Of a stretch of 64,000 nt of DNA, positions 36,209-44,642 are shown in pieces. Location: positions 124,001-188,000 of the forward strand of contig NZ_JAEHFJ010000004.1 of the NCBI RefSeq assembly GCF_016406085.1, given 5' to 3'. A program made the position numbers and the translations under genes. The stretch comes from Aureibaculum flavum (GTDB taxonomy: Bacteria; Bacteroidota; Bacteroidia; Flavobacteriales; Flavobacteriaceae). The notes beneath the pieces are model-generated. The model worked only from the letters and a program-made list of their open reading frames with translations. It had not been told where the DNA came from and ran no database searches. How positions within the stretch are numbered: position 1 is the stretch's first letter; the number at the start of each line of letters is the position of its first letter.

Positions 36209-36227
36209 TCCCATAATTAGAAATATC

Positions 36228-36812
36228 ATGGCTAAACTTCAGAAAAGTATAGATAAGCAAAATGCTCTTATTAAAGCAACTATTGAGTTGGTAAATAATA
36301 ATGGTTTTCACGCAACACCTATGAGTAAAATTGCTAAAATGGCAAATGTATCACCTGCTACCATTTATATTTATTTTGAAAACAAGCAAGATCTTGTAAA
36401 TCAGACCTACTTAAAAGTAAAATCTGAATATACAGACTATGCCTTTGCAACCTATAAAGAAGATATGACTGTGGAAGAAGGTTTTGAAATGATATGGAAA
36501 CGGATTGCAGATTTTAAGCTTAAAGAATGTGAAAATGCTATGTTTTTAGCACAATGCGATAATACTCCAATGATTGATGAACCGAGTAGACAAGAAGGAA
36601 TAAAACATTTGCAACCCCTACTCGACCTATGGAAGAAAGGAAAAAAGGAAGGAATTATTAAAAACATCTCTGATTATCTTTTGTATGCCTATTCCATAAA
36701 CCCATTATCCTTTTTAATGATGATTCAAAAACGAGGAGCATTTCAATTGGATAAAACGCATATTGAAGAAGCCTATCAATCAGCATGGAGCAGCATAAAA
36801 GAATGTAAATAA
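36228..36812 (+). CDS. TetR/AcrR-family repressor
   Basis: The 194-residue protein has a TetR helix-turn-helix at 10-55: LIKATIELVNNNGFHATPMSKIAKMANVSPATIYIYFENKQDLV. The C-terminal ligand-binding domain (60-190) contains QEGIKHLQPLLDLWKKGKKEGIIK, as in AcrR-like regulators of unknown ligand. It is the first gene of a tight operon of five enzymes. The palindrome at 36175-36198 in its own promoter is the likely binding site. Given the enzymes it leads, the ligand is probably an electrophile, quinone or aldehyde; that is inference. Confidence 0.93.
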   Translation: MAKLQKSIDKQNALIKATIELVNNNGFHATPMSKIAKMANVSPATIYIYFENKQDLVNQTYLKVKSEYTDYAFATYKEDMTVEEGFEMIWKRIADFKLKECENAMFLAQCDNTPMIDEPSRQEGIKHLQPLLDLWKKGKKEGIIKNISDYLLYAYSINPLSFLMMIQKRGAFQLDKTHIEEAYQSAWSSIKECK

Positions 36813-36821
36813 AATTTTCAT

Positions 36822-37484
36822 ATGAAAAAAACAGCAATACTATTAGGAGCTACTGGTTTAACTGGTAATATTATACTTCATAAATTATTGAAGGATACTA
36901 GGTATGAAAAAATAAAGTTGTTTTCTCGTACTAAAATTGAAGGTTTACCGAATAAAGTGACTCAATTTGTAGGAGACCTTTTAAACTTAGAACAGTTTAA
37001 AGAAGATTTTAAAGGAGATGAAGTGTATTGTTGTATTGGTACAACGGCTAAAAAAACACCAGACAAAGAATTATATAAACAAATAGATTATGGAATTCCA
37101 GTTGCAGCTGCAAAGCTTTCAAAAGAGAATAATATTCCTACTTTTTTAGTAATCTCTGCTATGGGAGCAAATAAAGAAAGTAGTGTGTTTTATAATAGAA
37201 CAAAAGGTGAAATGGAACATGATGTACTAGAGCAAAACATTATACACACCTATATTTTACGCCCTTCTTTAATTGGTGGAGAACGAAAAGAAAGAAGAAT
37301 AGTAGAAAAAGTGAGTTTGGTTGTTTTTAAAATTATACAACCTCTATTTATTGGAAAATTTAAACAATATAAAATTATAAATCCAGAAAGCATTGCACAA
37401 GCAATGTTGAATTTAGCAAATAGAACAAGTAATGCGGAAGTAATAATTACTTCAGATGATATTAAAAAATTAGCAAAAAAATAG
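36822..37484 (+). CDS. NAD(P)-binding Rossmann protein, TIP30/HTATIP2-like
   Basis: The 220-residue protein has a dinucleotide-binding start (AILLGATGLTGNIILHKLL, GATGLTG motif). Next come FSRTKIEGL, VGDLLN, CCIGTTAKKTPDKELYKQIDY, FLVISAMGANKESSVFYNRTKGEME and TYILRPSLIGGERKE. The YNRTKGEME segment supplies the Tyr-x-x-x-Lys of atypical short-chain dehydrogenases, and the overall pattern is that of TIP30/YbjT-like oxidoreductases. The substrate is unknown. It lies 9 bp after the TetR gene and 18 bp before the nitroreductase gene. Confidence 0.88.
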   Translation: MKKTAILLGATGLTGNIILHKLLKDTRYEKIKLFSRTKIEGLPNKVTQFVGDLLNLEQFKEDFKGDEVYCCIGTTAKKTPDKELYKQIDYGIPVAAAKLSKENNIPTFLVISAMGANKESSVFYNRTKGEMEHDVLEQNIIHTYILRPSLIGGERKERRIVEKVSLVVFKIIQPLFIGKFKQYKIINPESIAQAMLNLANRTSNAEVIITSDDIKKLAKK

Positions 37485-37502
37485 TAATTAAAAATTAATT
37501 AA

Positions 37503-38135
37503 ATGGAATTATTAGACAAATTAAATTGGAGATATGCAGCTAAAGCAATGAATGGCGAAAAAGTAGCTGAAGATAAAATTGAACGAATATTAGAAGCGGC
37601 TCGTTTAGCACCGACCTCTAGTGGTTTACAACCTTTTGAAATTATTGTTATTAAAAATCAAGCTATTAAAGAAAAAATAAGACCTGTAGCATGGAATCAA
37701 TCTGTGATAACAGACTGCTCTCACCTGCTTGTTTTTGCCGCTTGGGATACTTATACAGAAGGAAGAATAAACTATATGTTCGATCTTACAAATGATATTC
37801 GTGGATTTAAAAATGAAGGATGGGAAAATTACCGTAAAATGTTATTAAGTACCTATCCACAAAAAGATGCGGAAGAAAACTTTAACCACGCTGCCAAACA
37901 AGCATATATTGCATTTTCACAAGCCATAATTGCTGCGGCATTTGAAGGCGTAGATTCCACACCATTAGAAGGTTTTGATCCTGCTGCTGTAGATGAGATT
38001 TTAGGCTTAAGAGAAAAAGGATTGCGTAGTGCTGTAATGTTGCCATTGGGGTACAGAAAACAAGATGAAGATTGGTTGGTAAATCTCGAAAAGGTTAGAA
38101 AACCTATGGGAGATTTAGTGACTGTAATAGAATAA
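37503..38135 (+). CDS. Nitroreductase-family flavoprotein (NfsB-like)
   Basis: The 210-residue protein matches FMN nitroreductases: an N-terminal RYAAKAMNGEKV, EAARLAPTSSGLQPFEIIVI (FMN contacts), HAAKQAYIAFSQAIIAAAFEGVDSTPLEGF and the C-terminal GLREKGLRSAVMLPLGYRKQDED. The PTSSGLQPF motif is typical of the NfsB/dihydropteridine reductase-like group. It should use NAD(P)H to reduce nitro compounds, quinones or enals in the cytoplasm. It is the third gene of the TetR operon and fits a detoxification role. Confidence 0.92.
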   Translation: MELLDKLNWRYAAKAMNGEKVAEDKIERILEAARLAPTSSGLQPFEIIVIKNQAIKEKIRPVAWNQSVITDCSHLLVFAAWDTYTEGRINYMFDLTNDIRGFKNEGWENYRKMLLSTYPQKDAEENFNHAAKQAYIAFSQAIIAAAFEGVDSTPLEGFDPAAVDEILGLREKGLRSAVMLPLGYRKQDEDWLVNLEKVRKPMGDLVTVIE

Positions 38136-38145
38136 AAAAAATAAG

Positions 38146-39147
38146 ATGATGATAAAAACAATTTTATTAAAAAACAGACCAGAAGGAAAACCTTCATTGT
38201 CAGATTTTGAATTTGTTAATGAGGAATCTGATTTAAATATAAAAGAAGGCGAACTACTTTTAGAAACAACATACGTTTCTGTAGATCCTTATTTACGAGG
38301 AAGAATGAGTGCTGCTAAGTCATACGTTCCGTCTTTTGAGTTGAACAAACCTATACAGTCAGGAGTTATTGCAAAAATAATTGCATCTAAGAATAAAAAT
38401 TTTGATGTGGGCGATTTTGTATCTGGAATGTTAGCTTGGAAAACAAAACAAGTTTCTAATGGTGATGGCTTGTTAAAAGTTGATGGTTCAAAAGCTCCTT
38501 TAAGTACCTATCTAGGTGTTTTAGGAATGACTGGTTTAACGGCCTATTTAGGTTTAGAACAAATTGGTAAACCTAAAGCAGGAGAAACATTAGTCGTTTC
38601 AGGGGCTGCTGGTGCCGTAGGTAGTGTGGTAGGACAAATAGGGAAAATTCTAGGGCTTACAGTAATCGGTATCGCAGGTACAGATGAAAAAATAGAAATG
38701 CTGAAAAACAAATTTGGTTTTGATGCCGGTATCAATTACAACACCAGTAAAGATATGACCGCAGATATTGCAAAAGCAGCACCAAACGGTGTAGATATCT
38801 ATTTCGATAATGTCGGTGGCCCTATTTCAGATGCCGTTCTTTTCAATATTAACCGCTTTGCACGGATGATTATTTGTGGAGCCATTTCTGTTTATAATAA
38901 CAAAGAATTGCCTAAAAGTATTAGTGTACAACCTTTCTTAGTAAAAAACAGTGCGTTAATGCAAGGCTTTATTGTTTCTAACTATGCGGATAAATTTCCA
39001 GAAGCTATGAAACAATTATCAACATGGTTGGCTGATGGTAAGTTGACATATACAGAAACTATTGTAAATGGTTTTGATAATATACCCCAAGCTTTTATCG
39101 ATTTATTTGAAGGTAAAAACAAAGGAAAAATGATTGTAAAAATTTAA
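38146..39147 (+). CDS. NADP-dependent medium-chain reductase (PTGR/CurA-like)
   Basis: The 333-residue protein belongs to the zinc-independent MDR branch of 2-alkenal and prostaglandin reductases. The N-terminal domain has LLLETTYVSVDPYLRGRM and SGVIAKIIASKNKNFDVGDFV. The NADP site is VVSGAAGAVGSVVGQIGKILG, with IDNVGG-like DIYFDNVGGPISDAVL and ARMIICGAISVYN. It probably reduces carbon-carbon double bonds of enones such as lipid-derived aldehydes. A second ATG follows directly (38149); either may start translation. It lies 10 bp after the nitroreductase gene. Confidence 0.93.
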   Translation: MMIKTILLKNRPEGKPSLSDFEFVNEESDLNIKEGELLLETTYVSVDPYLRGRMSAAKSYVPSFELNKPIQSGVIAKIIASKNKNFDVGDFVSGMLAWKTKQVSNGDGLLKVDGSKAPLSTYLGVLGMTGLTAYLGLEQIGKPKAGETLVVSGAAGAVGSVVGQIGKILGLTVIGIAGTDEKIEMLKNKFGFDAGINYNTSKDMTADIAKAAPNGVDIYFDNVGGPISDAVLFNINRFARMIICGAISVYNNKELPKSISVQPFLVKNSALMQGFIVSNYADKFPEAMKQLSTWLADGKLTYTETIVNGFDNIPQAFIDLFEGKNKGKMIVKI

Positions 39148-39159
39148 AAAAATAAGAAG

Positions 39160-40320
39160 ATGAACAATTTTGAATTTAGAAATCCTACCAAAATTATTTT
39201 TGGGAAAGGTTCAATAGAAAAATTAAAAAATGAAATTCCTCAAGATGCCAAAGTATTATTACTTTATGGTGGTGGAAGTATAAAGAAAAATGGTATTTAC
39301 GAACAAGTAACATCGGCATTAGCAGATGTAGATATGATTGAGTTCGGTGGTATTCCCGCCAATCCAGAATATGCTGTATTATTGAAGGCTTTGAAAGTAA
39401 TAAAAGAGGAGGAAATCACCTATTTATTAGCTGTTGGTGGTGGTTCTGTTATTGATGGTACCAAATTTTTATCTGCGGCTGCTTTATATGAAGGTGATAC
39501 TCCTTGGGATATTTTAGCTAAAAGTATAAGAACAGAAAAAGGAATGCCTTTTGGTACAGTGTTAACATTACCTGCAACAGGTTCTGAAATGAATTCTGGT
39601 TCTGTGATTACCAGATCTGAAACCAAAGAGAAATTGGCAATGGGTGGTCCAGGCTTATTTCCTATATTTTCAATACTAGACCCTCAAGTTATTGCTTCGG
39701 TTCCAACACGTCAATTGGCAAATGGTTTAGCGGATTCGTTTACACATGTGTTAGAACAATACTTAACCTATTCTGTTGGAGCGTTATTACAAGACCGTTT
39801 TGCAGAAAGTATTCTACAAACAATTGTAGAAGTAGCTCCAAAAGTATTGAAAGATCCATCAGACTATGACGCCGCTTCTAATTTTATGTGGAGTTGTACG
39901 ATGGCCTTAAACGGATTAATTCAACAAGGTGTACCTAGCGATTGGGCTGTACATGCCATGGGACATGAGCTAACAGCTTTATTTGGTATAGATCATGCAC
40001 GTACTTTGGCGGTGATTGCACCTAGTCATTACAAGTATAATTTTGAGGCCAAAAAAGAAAAATTAGCACAATATGGTGAACGTGTTTGGAATATAACGGA
40101 TGGTAGTATTGATGATAAAGCATATGCTGCAATTGAAAAAACAGTTGACTTTTTTCATCAATTAGGCATTGATACGAAATTATCTGACTACACTAAAGAT
40201 TTTGAAGGTACTGCTGAAAAAATAGCACAACGTTTTACAGATCGCGGTTGGTTAGGTTTAGGTGAGTATAAAACGTTATCACCTGACAAGGTTGAAAAAA
40301 TTGTAAAAATGGCTTACTAA
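39160..40320 (+). CDS. Iron-containing alcohol dehydrogenase (YqhD-like)
   Basis: This 386-residue group III alcohol dehydrogenase begins with NFEFRNPTKIIFGKGSIEKL. The nucleotide motif is GGGSVIDGTKF, followed by LPATGSEMNSGSVIT. The metal ligands are the Asp in GLADSFTHVLEQY and the His residues in HAMGHELTALFGIDHARTLAV. The pattern matches YqhD/BDH-type NADPH aldehyde reductases, which reduce short and medium aldehydes to alcohols. It would complete the reduction of carbonyls handled by the neighbouring reductases. It lies 12 bp after the MDR gene. Confidence 0.94.
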   Translation: MNNFEFRNPTKIIFGKGSIEKLKNEIPQDAKVLLLYGGGSIKKNGIYEQVTSALADVDMIEFGGIPANPEYAVLLKALKVIKEEEITYLLAVGGGSVIDGTKFLSAAALYEGDTPWDILAKSIRTEKGMPFGTVLTLPATGSEMNSGSVITRSETKEKLAMGGPGLFPIFSILDPQVIASVPTRQLANGLADSFTHVLEQYLTYSVGALLQDRFAESILQTIVEVAPKVLKDPSDYDAASNFMWSCTMALNGLIQQGVPSDWAVHAMGHELTALFGIDHARTLAVIAPSHYKYNFEAKKEKLAQYGERVWNITDGSIDDKAYAAIEKTVDFFHQLGIDTKLSDYTKDFEGTAEKIAQRFTDRGWLGLGEYKTLSPDKVEKIVKMAY

Positions 40321-40351
40321 TTTTAAGTATAACACATAAAAAATTAAAAAA

Positions 40352-41029
40352 ATGAAAGTATTATTTGTATTAACCTCTCATGATAAATTGGGAGACACAG
40401 GAAAAAAAACAGGATTTTGGGTTGAAGAATTTGCAAATCCATATTATACATTATTAGATAAAGGAGCTGAGATAACTCTTGCAACTCCAAAAGGTGGTGC
40501 CGCTCCAATAGATCCGAGTAGTGATTCACCAGATGCTGCAACAAAAGATACAGAACGTTTTAATAATGATGAGGTAGCCAAAAATAAAATTGCAAATACA
40601 AAAGTATTGGCAGATATGAATGCTGATGATTTTGATGCTGTTTTTTATCCTGGTGGTCATGGTCCTTTATGGGATTTAGCGAATGACGCTAATTCAGTAG
40701 CATTAATAGAAAATTTTAATAATCAAAACAAACCTATTGCTTTTGTATGTCACGCACCAGCTGCCTTACTAAAAGTTAAAAACAAAGAAGGCTATCCATT
40801 GGTTGAAGGTAAAAAAGTTACAGGATTTTCAAATTCAGAGGAAACTACAGTTGGCTTATCTGCAATAGTTCCAATTTTAGTGGAAGATATGCTTATAGAG
40901 CACGGTGGGTTTTATTCTAATTTAGAAGATTGGGCTCCATATGCCATACAAGATGGGAATTTAATAACAGGTCAAAACCCTGCTTCATCTGAGTTAGTGG
41001 CTGAAAAATTGTTGGCTAGTTTGAGCTAA
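40352..41029 (+). CDS. DJ-1/PfpI-family protein (Hsp31/glyoxalase III-like)
   Basis: The 225-residue protein has the class I amidotransferase-like fold of the DJ-1/Hsp31 group: VLFVLTSHDKLGDTGKKTGFWVEE, AEITLATPKGG, FYPGGHGPLWDL and the nucleophile elbow FVCHAPAAL with the reactive Cys. The tail LITGQNPASS is typical. Members act as glutathione-independent glyoxalases, deglycases or chaperones. It is the last gene of the TetR operon and is followed by a strong terminator. Its presence with aldehyde reductases supports carbonyl-stress defence as the operon's role. Confidence 0.93.
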   Translation: MKVLFVLTSHDKLGDTGKKTGFWVEEFANPYYTLLDKGAEITLATPKGGAAPIDPSSDSPDAATKDTERFNNDEVAKNKIANTKVLADMNADDFDAVFYPGGHGPLWDLANDANSVALIENFNNQNKPIAFVCHAPAALLKVKNKEGYPLVEGKKVTGFSNSEETTVGLSAIVPILVEDMLIEHGGFYSNLEDWAPYAIQDGNLITGQNPASSELVAEKLLASLS

Positions 41030-41050
41030 ATTGATTAATTATTGTTTAAT

Positions 41051-41085
41051 AAAAAGGTTGTCTTAATTTAGGCAACCTTTTTTTT
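41051..41085 (+). terminator. Intrinsic terminator of the TetR operon
   Basis: AAAAAGGTTG at 41051-41060 pairs with CAACCTTTTT at 41073-41082 across a 12-nt loop and is followed by more T. It lies 22 bp after the last stop codon. Confidence 0.9.
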
Positions 41086-41287
41086 ATGAGCTGTATTTAA
41101 CTATAGATGGTAATTACTTTGATTTATAATCTCTATTGAAACCATTTAAAATCCCAAAAAATGGAATACGTTATACTATAACATCCTTCTAATCGTTTTA
41201 ATATCATTGTAAACGTTGGAGATCAATACATCTAAATCATGATTAAAGACGCTTATTTTCAACTAAACTTGATTTTAAAGTCTACTC

Positions 41288-42721
41288 ATGAAAAGCCTTT
41301 CGTATGCTGTTTTATTTTTAATTTGTATTTTCAATACCTCTTGTAGTGAAACTAATTTCCCTGGTGATGATGTTGATATTGAGGGACTCGGTGATTCTGG
41401 TACTGATAATACTACCGATACTAATGCTGTGTATGGGGCAGATGTTGAAAATTTAGATGCAGACGGTTTACCTGTGCGACTTTTTAGTTCACAATTGCCT
41501 ATCATAACAGGAAATAAAGAATATGTTATTGAATTAGAACGATGGGATATTCCGAATACAAATACTGATTTTGCTAAAACTACAGCCAATTTACAAGCAG
41601 CTATAGATTGGGCTCATGACGAAGGTTATAGTCGCGTTATATTGCCAACTGGAGAATATTTGGTAGGTGAAGATGTAAACGATATCTATTATGGTGGTAT
41701 TGAAGTTCATGGTAATACCGAATTTGTGTTTAGCGAAGGAGCTGTATTAACAATTAACACAAATGACAAATGGAATTACTGTGTTTTAAGTTTAAATGGT
41801 GATAATATTATTGTACGTGATGGTATAATAAAAGGTGAACGTGACACACATGTTTTTACCGCTCGAGAAGATGGTAAAACGGCTCATGATGAAGGACATG
41901 GTATTTGTTTGAAGGGGAATAATAATGTGCTCATACAAAATATGGAATTGCATAGTCTAACAGGCGATGGCTCTTTATTATTAGACTCGAATGATGTTAC
42001 TTTTATTGATAATACTATTTATAATAATAGACGGCAAGGTATTTCAATTGTTGGAGGTGTACGTGTTGAAATTAGAAATAATGAATTCCATCATATGAAT
42101 GGTACTTCGCCTCAATTTGGTATTGATATAGAAGGTCCAGGCCGTGTAGATGAAGATATATTAATACAAGATAATTATTTTCACCACAATGCTGGTGGAG
42201 ATATTGTTAATGCAACTGGTGAAAATGTTTATATTCTAGATAATGTAATGGAGCAAGGTGAGGACAGTAAATATACAGATGGACCCATCGTTAGTTGGCA
42301 TAAAACACATAACATTATTGCAAGAAACACAGTTACCATGATAAATGGTTCTGCCAATGGTCGTTTGGGATATATTCAATACTCACATGGAGGTGATAAA
42401 GGTCATAATAGAGCAACATTTGTACATGATAATGTAATGAATAATTGCGGAATGTATATGTATAAGAGTTCTGATGCCGATGTACGACGCAACCAATTTC
42501 TAGGTTACTTTTTAGCGTTTTCTGATTTTGATAATGTTATTTTAGTTGATAACTTAGTTACCTATTCTGAGGAACATACCAATTTGAGATACTGTTGGTC
42601 TTATCGCTTTAAAAATGCTAGAGGTTTTGCAAGCGGTAATTATTTAGGAGATGATTTGGAAGAACTTCCACTAAGTGATACGGAGCCATATACATTACAA
42701 TGTGTACTCGATGGTTGGTAG
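41288..42721 (+). CDS. Lipoprotein with right-handed parallel beta-helix
   Basis: The 477-residue protein has a lipobox (FNTSC, about residue 19). An acidic Asp-rich linker follows (about 25-60; DDVDIEGLGDSGTDNTTD). The segment LQAAIDWAHDEGYSRVILPTGEY is the usual start of pectate-lyase-3-like helices. Residues about 150-440 are beta-helix coils of the type NNVLIQNMELHSL, NDVTFIDNTIYNN, VRVEIRNNEFHHM and ILIQDNYFHHN. It is probably a surface carbohydrate-active protein (lyase, epimerase or hydrolase); no catalytic set could be assigned. It is transcribed alone, with a hairpin 21 bp after the stop. Confidence 0.88.
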   Translation: MKSLSYAVLFLICIFNTSCSETNFPGDDVDIEGLGDSGTDNTTDTNAVYGADVENLDADGLPVRLFSSQLPIITGNKEYVIELERWDIPNTNTDFAKTTANLQAAIDWAHDEGYSRVILPTGEYLVGEDVNDIYYGGIEVHGNTEFVFSEGAVLTINTNDKWNYCVLSLNGDNIIVRDGIIKGERDTHVFTAREDGKTAHDEGHGICLKGNNNVLIQNMELHSLTGDGSLLLDSNDVTFIDNTIYNNRRQGISIVGGVRVEIRNNEFHHMNGTSPQFGIDIEGPGRVDEDILIQDNYFHHNAGGDIVNATGENVYILDNVMEQGEDSKYTDGPIVSWHKTHNIIARNTVTMINGSANGRLGYIQYSHGGDKGHNRATFVHDNVMNNCGMYMYKSSDADVRRNQFLGYFLAFSDFDNVILVDNLVTYSEEHTNLRYCWSYRFKNARGFASGNYLGDDLEELPLSDTEPYTLQCVLDGW

Positions 42722-42742
42722 CCTTGAAAAATAGAACGATAT

Positions 42743-42770
42743 TCAGAATAATAAAATTCATTTATTCTGA
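42743..42770. terminator. Hairpin between the beta-helix gene and marC
   Basis: TCAGAATAA at 42743-42751 is perfectly inverted as TTATTCTGA at 42762-42770, with a 10-nt loop. There is no long T run, so termination is possible but weak. It lies between convergent genes. Confidence 0.45.
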
Positions 42771-42822
42771 CTTCAAATACCATTTAGAAAATCTAAAGAA
42801 AAGTAAATAACAATCTCTCTTT

Positions 42823-43443
42823 TTATGACACTAAATTAAATGATATCTTTATTCCTTGTATTACCATTCCTGTTCCGATTATAGATATAATCAATCCCAT
42901 TATCTTTCCAATAACTGAAATTACATTATTCCCTATTTTCCTTACTACGAGGTCGCTTACTCGAAAGGTTAGAAAGGTTAAGAAGCAAAGTAAACCAAAC
43001 ATTAAAATAACGATTAGCGTTTTAATATTACTCGCATTTGAACTAAAATTCATTGCGGTTACGATAGTACCTGGACCAGAAATAATGGGTATGGCCAAAG
43101 GTGAAACAGCAATGTTTTCATCAATGTGAACATTATTTATATGTTTTACATTAGATTTTTTGGACTGTAACATCTCAAATCCAACAAAAAACACTAAAAT
43201 ACCTCCAGCAATTTTAAATGCTGGTATACTGATTTGAAACATTTCAAAAATAAAAGTTCCTAATAGAACAAAGACAGTGACAATTATAAAGGCAATGAAA
43301 GTGGCTCTTTTATTTATACTACGCTTTGTTTGTTTATCGGCACCTTCAGTCAATGTTAAAAAAATCGTCATATTTGTAATCGGATTTGCAATAGCAAAAA
43401 AACCAGTAAATACGGTAATTGCAAAAGTAAGCAGGTTATCCAT
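42823..43443 (-). CDS. MarC/UPF0056-family membrane protein
   Basis: The 206-residue protein has six membrane helices. The signature GFFAIANPITNMTIFLTLTEG lies in helix one, with FKIAGGILVFFVGFEMLQ and VSPLAIPIISGPGTIVTAMNF further on; the SGPGTI loop is diagnostic of MarC. The family was once linked to multiple antibiotic resistance, but its function is unknown; transporter-like activity has been proposed. A TAAATTTG -7 box lies 60 bp upstream of the start. Confidence 0.93.
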   Translation of the reverse strand: MDNLLTFAITVFTGFFAIANPITNMTIFLTLTEGADKQTKRSINKRATFIAFIIVTVFVLLGTFIFEMFQISIPAFKIAGGILVFFVGFEMLQSKKSNVKHINNVHIDENIAVSPLAIPIISGPGTIVTAMNFSSNASNIKTLIVILMFGLLCFLTFLTFRVSDLVVRKIGNNVISVIGKIMGLIISIIGTGMVIQGIKISFNLVS

Positions 43444-43502
43444 TGATAGATTTTATTAATTTTCAGTAATTATCTGATGTAAAGAAACGGCATTAAAAAA
43501 AG

Positions 43503-43510
43503 CAAATTTA
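43503..43510 (-). promoter_or_regulatory. Candidate -7 box TAAATTTG for marC
   Basis: The minus-strand match to TAnnTTTG lies 59 bp before the start at 43443. Confidence 0.4.
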
Positions 43511-43664
43511 GCTATTTTCTTTGATATGGATTGTAAAAGAAAATATAGGACTAAAATTAAAGTATACTATTAATTGGTAACTGAAGTTATAACCTATGAG
43601 TTTCTCTTACTGAACGTAATTAAAAGTTAGCTTGGCTAAAATATATTTCAATTAATTTAAAAAT

Positions 43665-44585
43665 ATGAAATCTAATTATAAACATATTATTAAAAATGCC
43701 TACAAATTGACTAAATCTCAAAAAGATAATGGTCAATTAGCAACCTATATACCAGAATTAGCGAATGTAGACCCCTCTATGTTAGGGGTTCATATGACAA
43801 AAGTTGATGGCACTAATTTCGGAATGGGTAACCATTTAGATAAATTCTCAATTCAGAGTATAGCTAAAGTACTTTCATTGACGTTGGCTTATAAAATATT
43901 AGGTGAAAAAATTTGGAAGCGTATCGATGTAGAGCCTTCTGGAACCAAATTTGACTCGCTCTTATTATTGGAAATAAATAATGGTATACCACGAAATCCG
44001 TTTGTAAATTCGGGAGCCATTGTCATTTGTGATATTTTAATTACCCATTTAAAAAATGCTAGTAAAGAATTTCTATCATTTGTTAGAGATATAAGTGATT
44101 TACCAGACCTTACTTATTCCGATAAAATAGCTGATTCAGAAAAAGCTACGGGGTATAGAAATGTAGCACTCTGTAATTTTATAAAATCTTTTGGTAATAT
44201 AGACAATGAACCATCGGAGGTTTTAGACTTCTATTTTGATATGTGCTCCTTAGAAATGAATTGTGAGCAAGTCTCACGTACCTTTACATTCTTAGCAAAT
44301 GGCGGAAACAAAATTTCCGATAATAAAAAAATTATTTCCAATGCGAAATCAAAAAGAATAAATGCATTAATGCTTACTTGCGGTTTTTATGATGAATCTG
44401 GTGAGTTTGCTTTTAAAGTGGGCTTGCCAGGTAAAAGTGGTGTTGGAGGTGGTATTGTTGCTTTATATCCAAATAATTATGCCATAGCTGTTTGGAGTCC
44501 AAAATTAAACCCAAATGGAAACTCATACAGAGGAATGAAATTACTCGAAGAGGTTACAACCCACTCAGAACTGAGTATTTTCTAG
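43665..44585 (+). CDS. glsA: Glutaminase A
   Basis: The 306-residue protein is a serine-dependent beta-lactamase-fold glutaminase. The Ser-x-x-Lys pair is in FSIQSIAKVLSL. Asn is in NSGAIVICDIL, and the C-terminal part has GLPGKSGVGGGIVALYP and YRGMKLLEEV. The length is typical. It hydrolyses L-glutamine to glutamate and ammonia in the cytoplasm. It is convergent with the HExxH peptidase gene of the ATP-grasp cluster, only 36 bp apart. A functional link through glutamate is possible but rests on neighbourhood only. Confidence 0.95.
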   Translation: MKSNYKHIIKNAYKLTKSQKDNGQLATYIPELANVDPSMLGVHMTKVDGTNFGMGNHLDKFSIQSIAKVLSLTLAYKILGEKIWKRIDVEPSGTKFDSLLLLEINNGIPRNPFVNSGAIVICDILITHLKNASKEFLSFVRDISDLPDLTYSDKIADSEKATGYRNVALCNFIKSFGNIDNEPSEVLDFYFDMCSLEMNCEQVSRTFTFLANGGNKISDNKKIISNAKSKRINALMLTCGFYDESGEFAFKVGLPGKSGVGGGIVALYPNNYAIAVWSPKLNPNGNSYRGMKLLEEVTTHSELSIF

Positions 44586-44610
44586 TACGTTTAACCAATA
44601 TTATACTTTT

Positions 44611-44642
44611 ATAATTATTATTTACCTTTTGGGTAATAATAA
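44611..44642. terminator. Hairpin between glutaminase and the zinc-peptidase gene
   Basis: An ATTATTA..TTACC arm pairs with GGGTAATAATAAT, with one bulged T and a short T-rich loop. It overlaps the stop codon of the peptidase gene at 44622. It may terminate both convergent transcripts. Confidence 0.4.
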
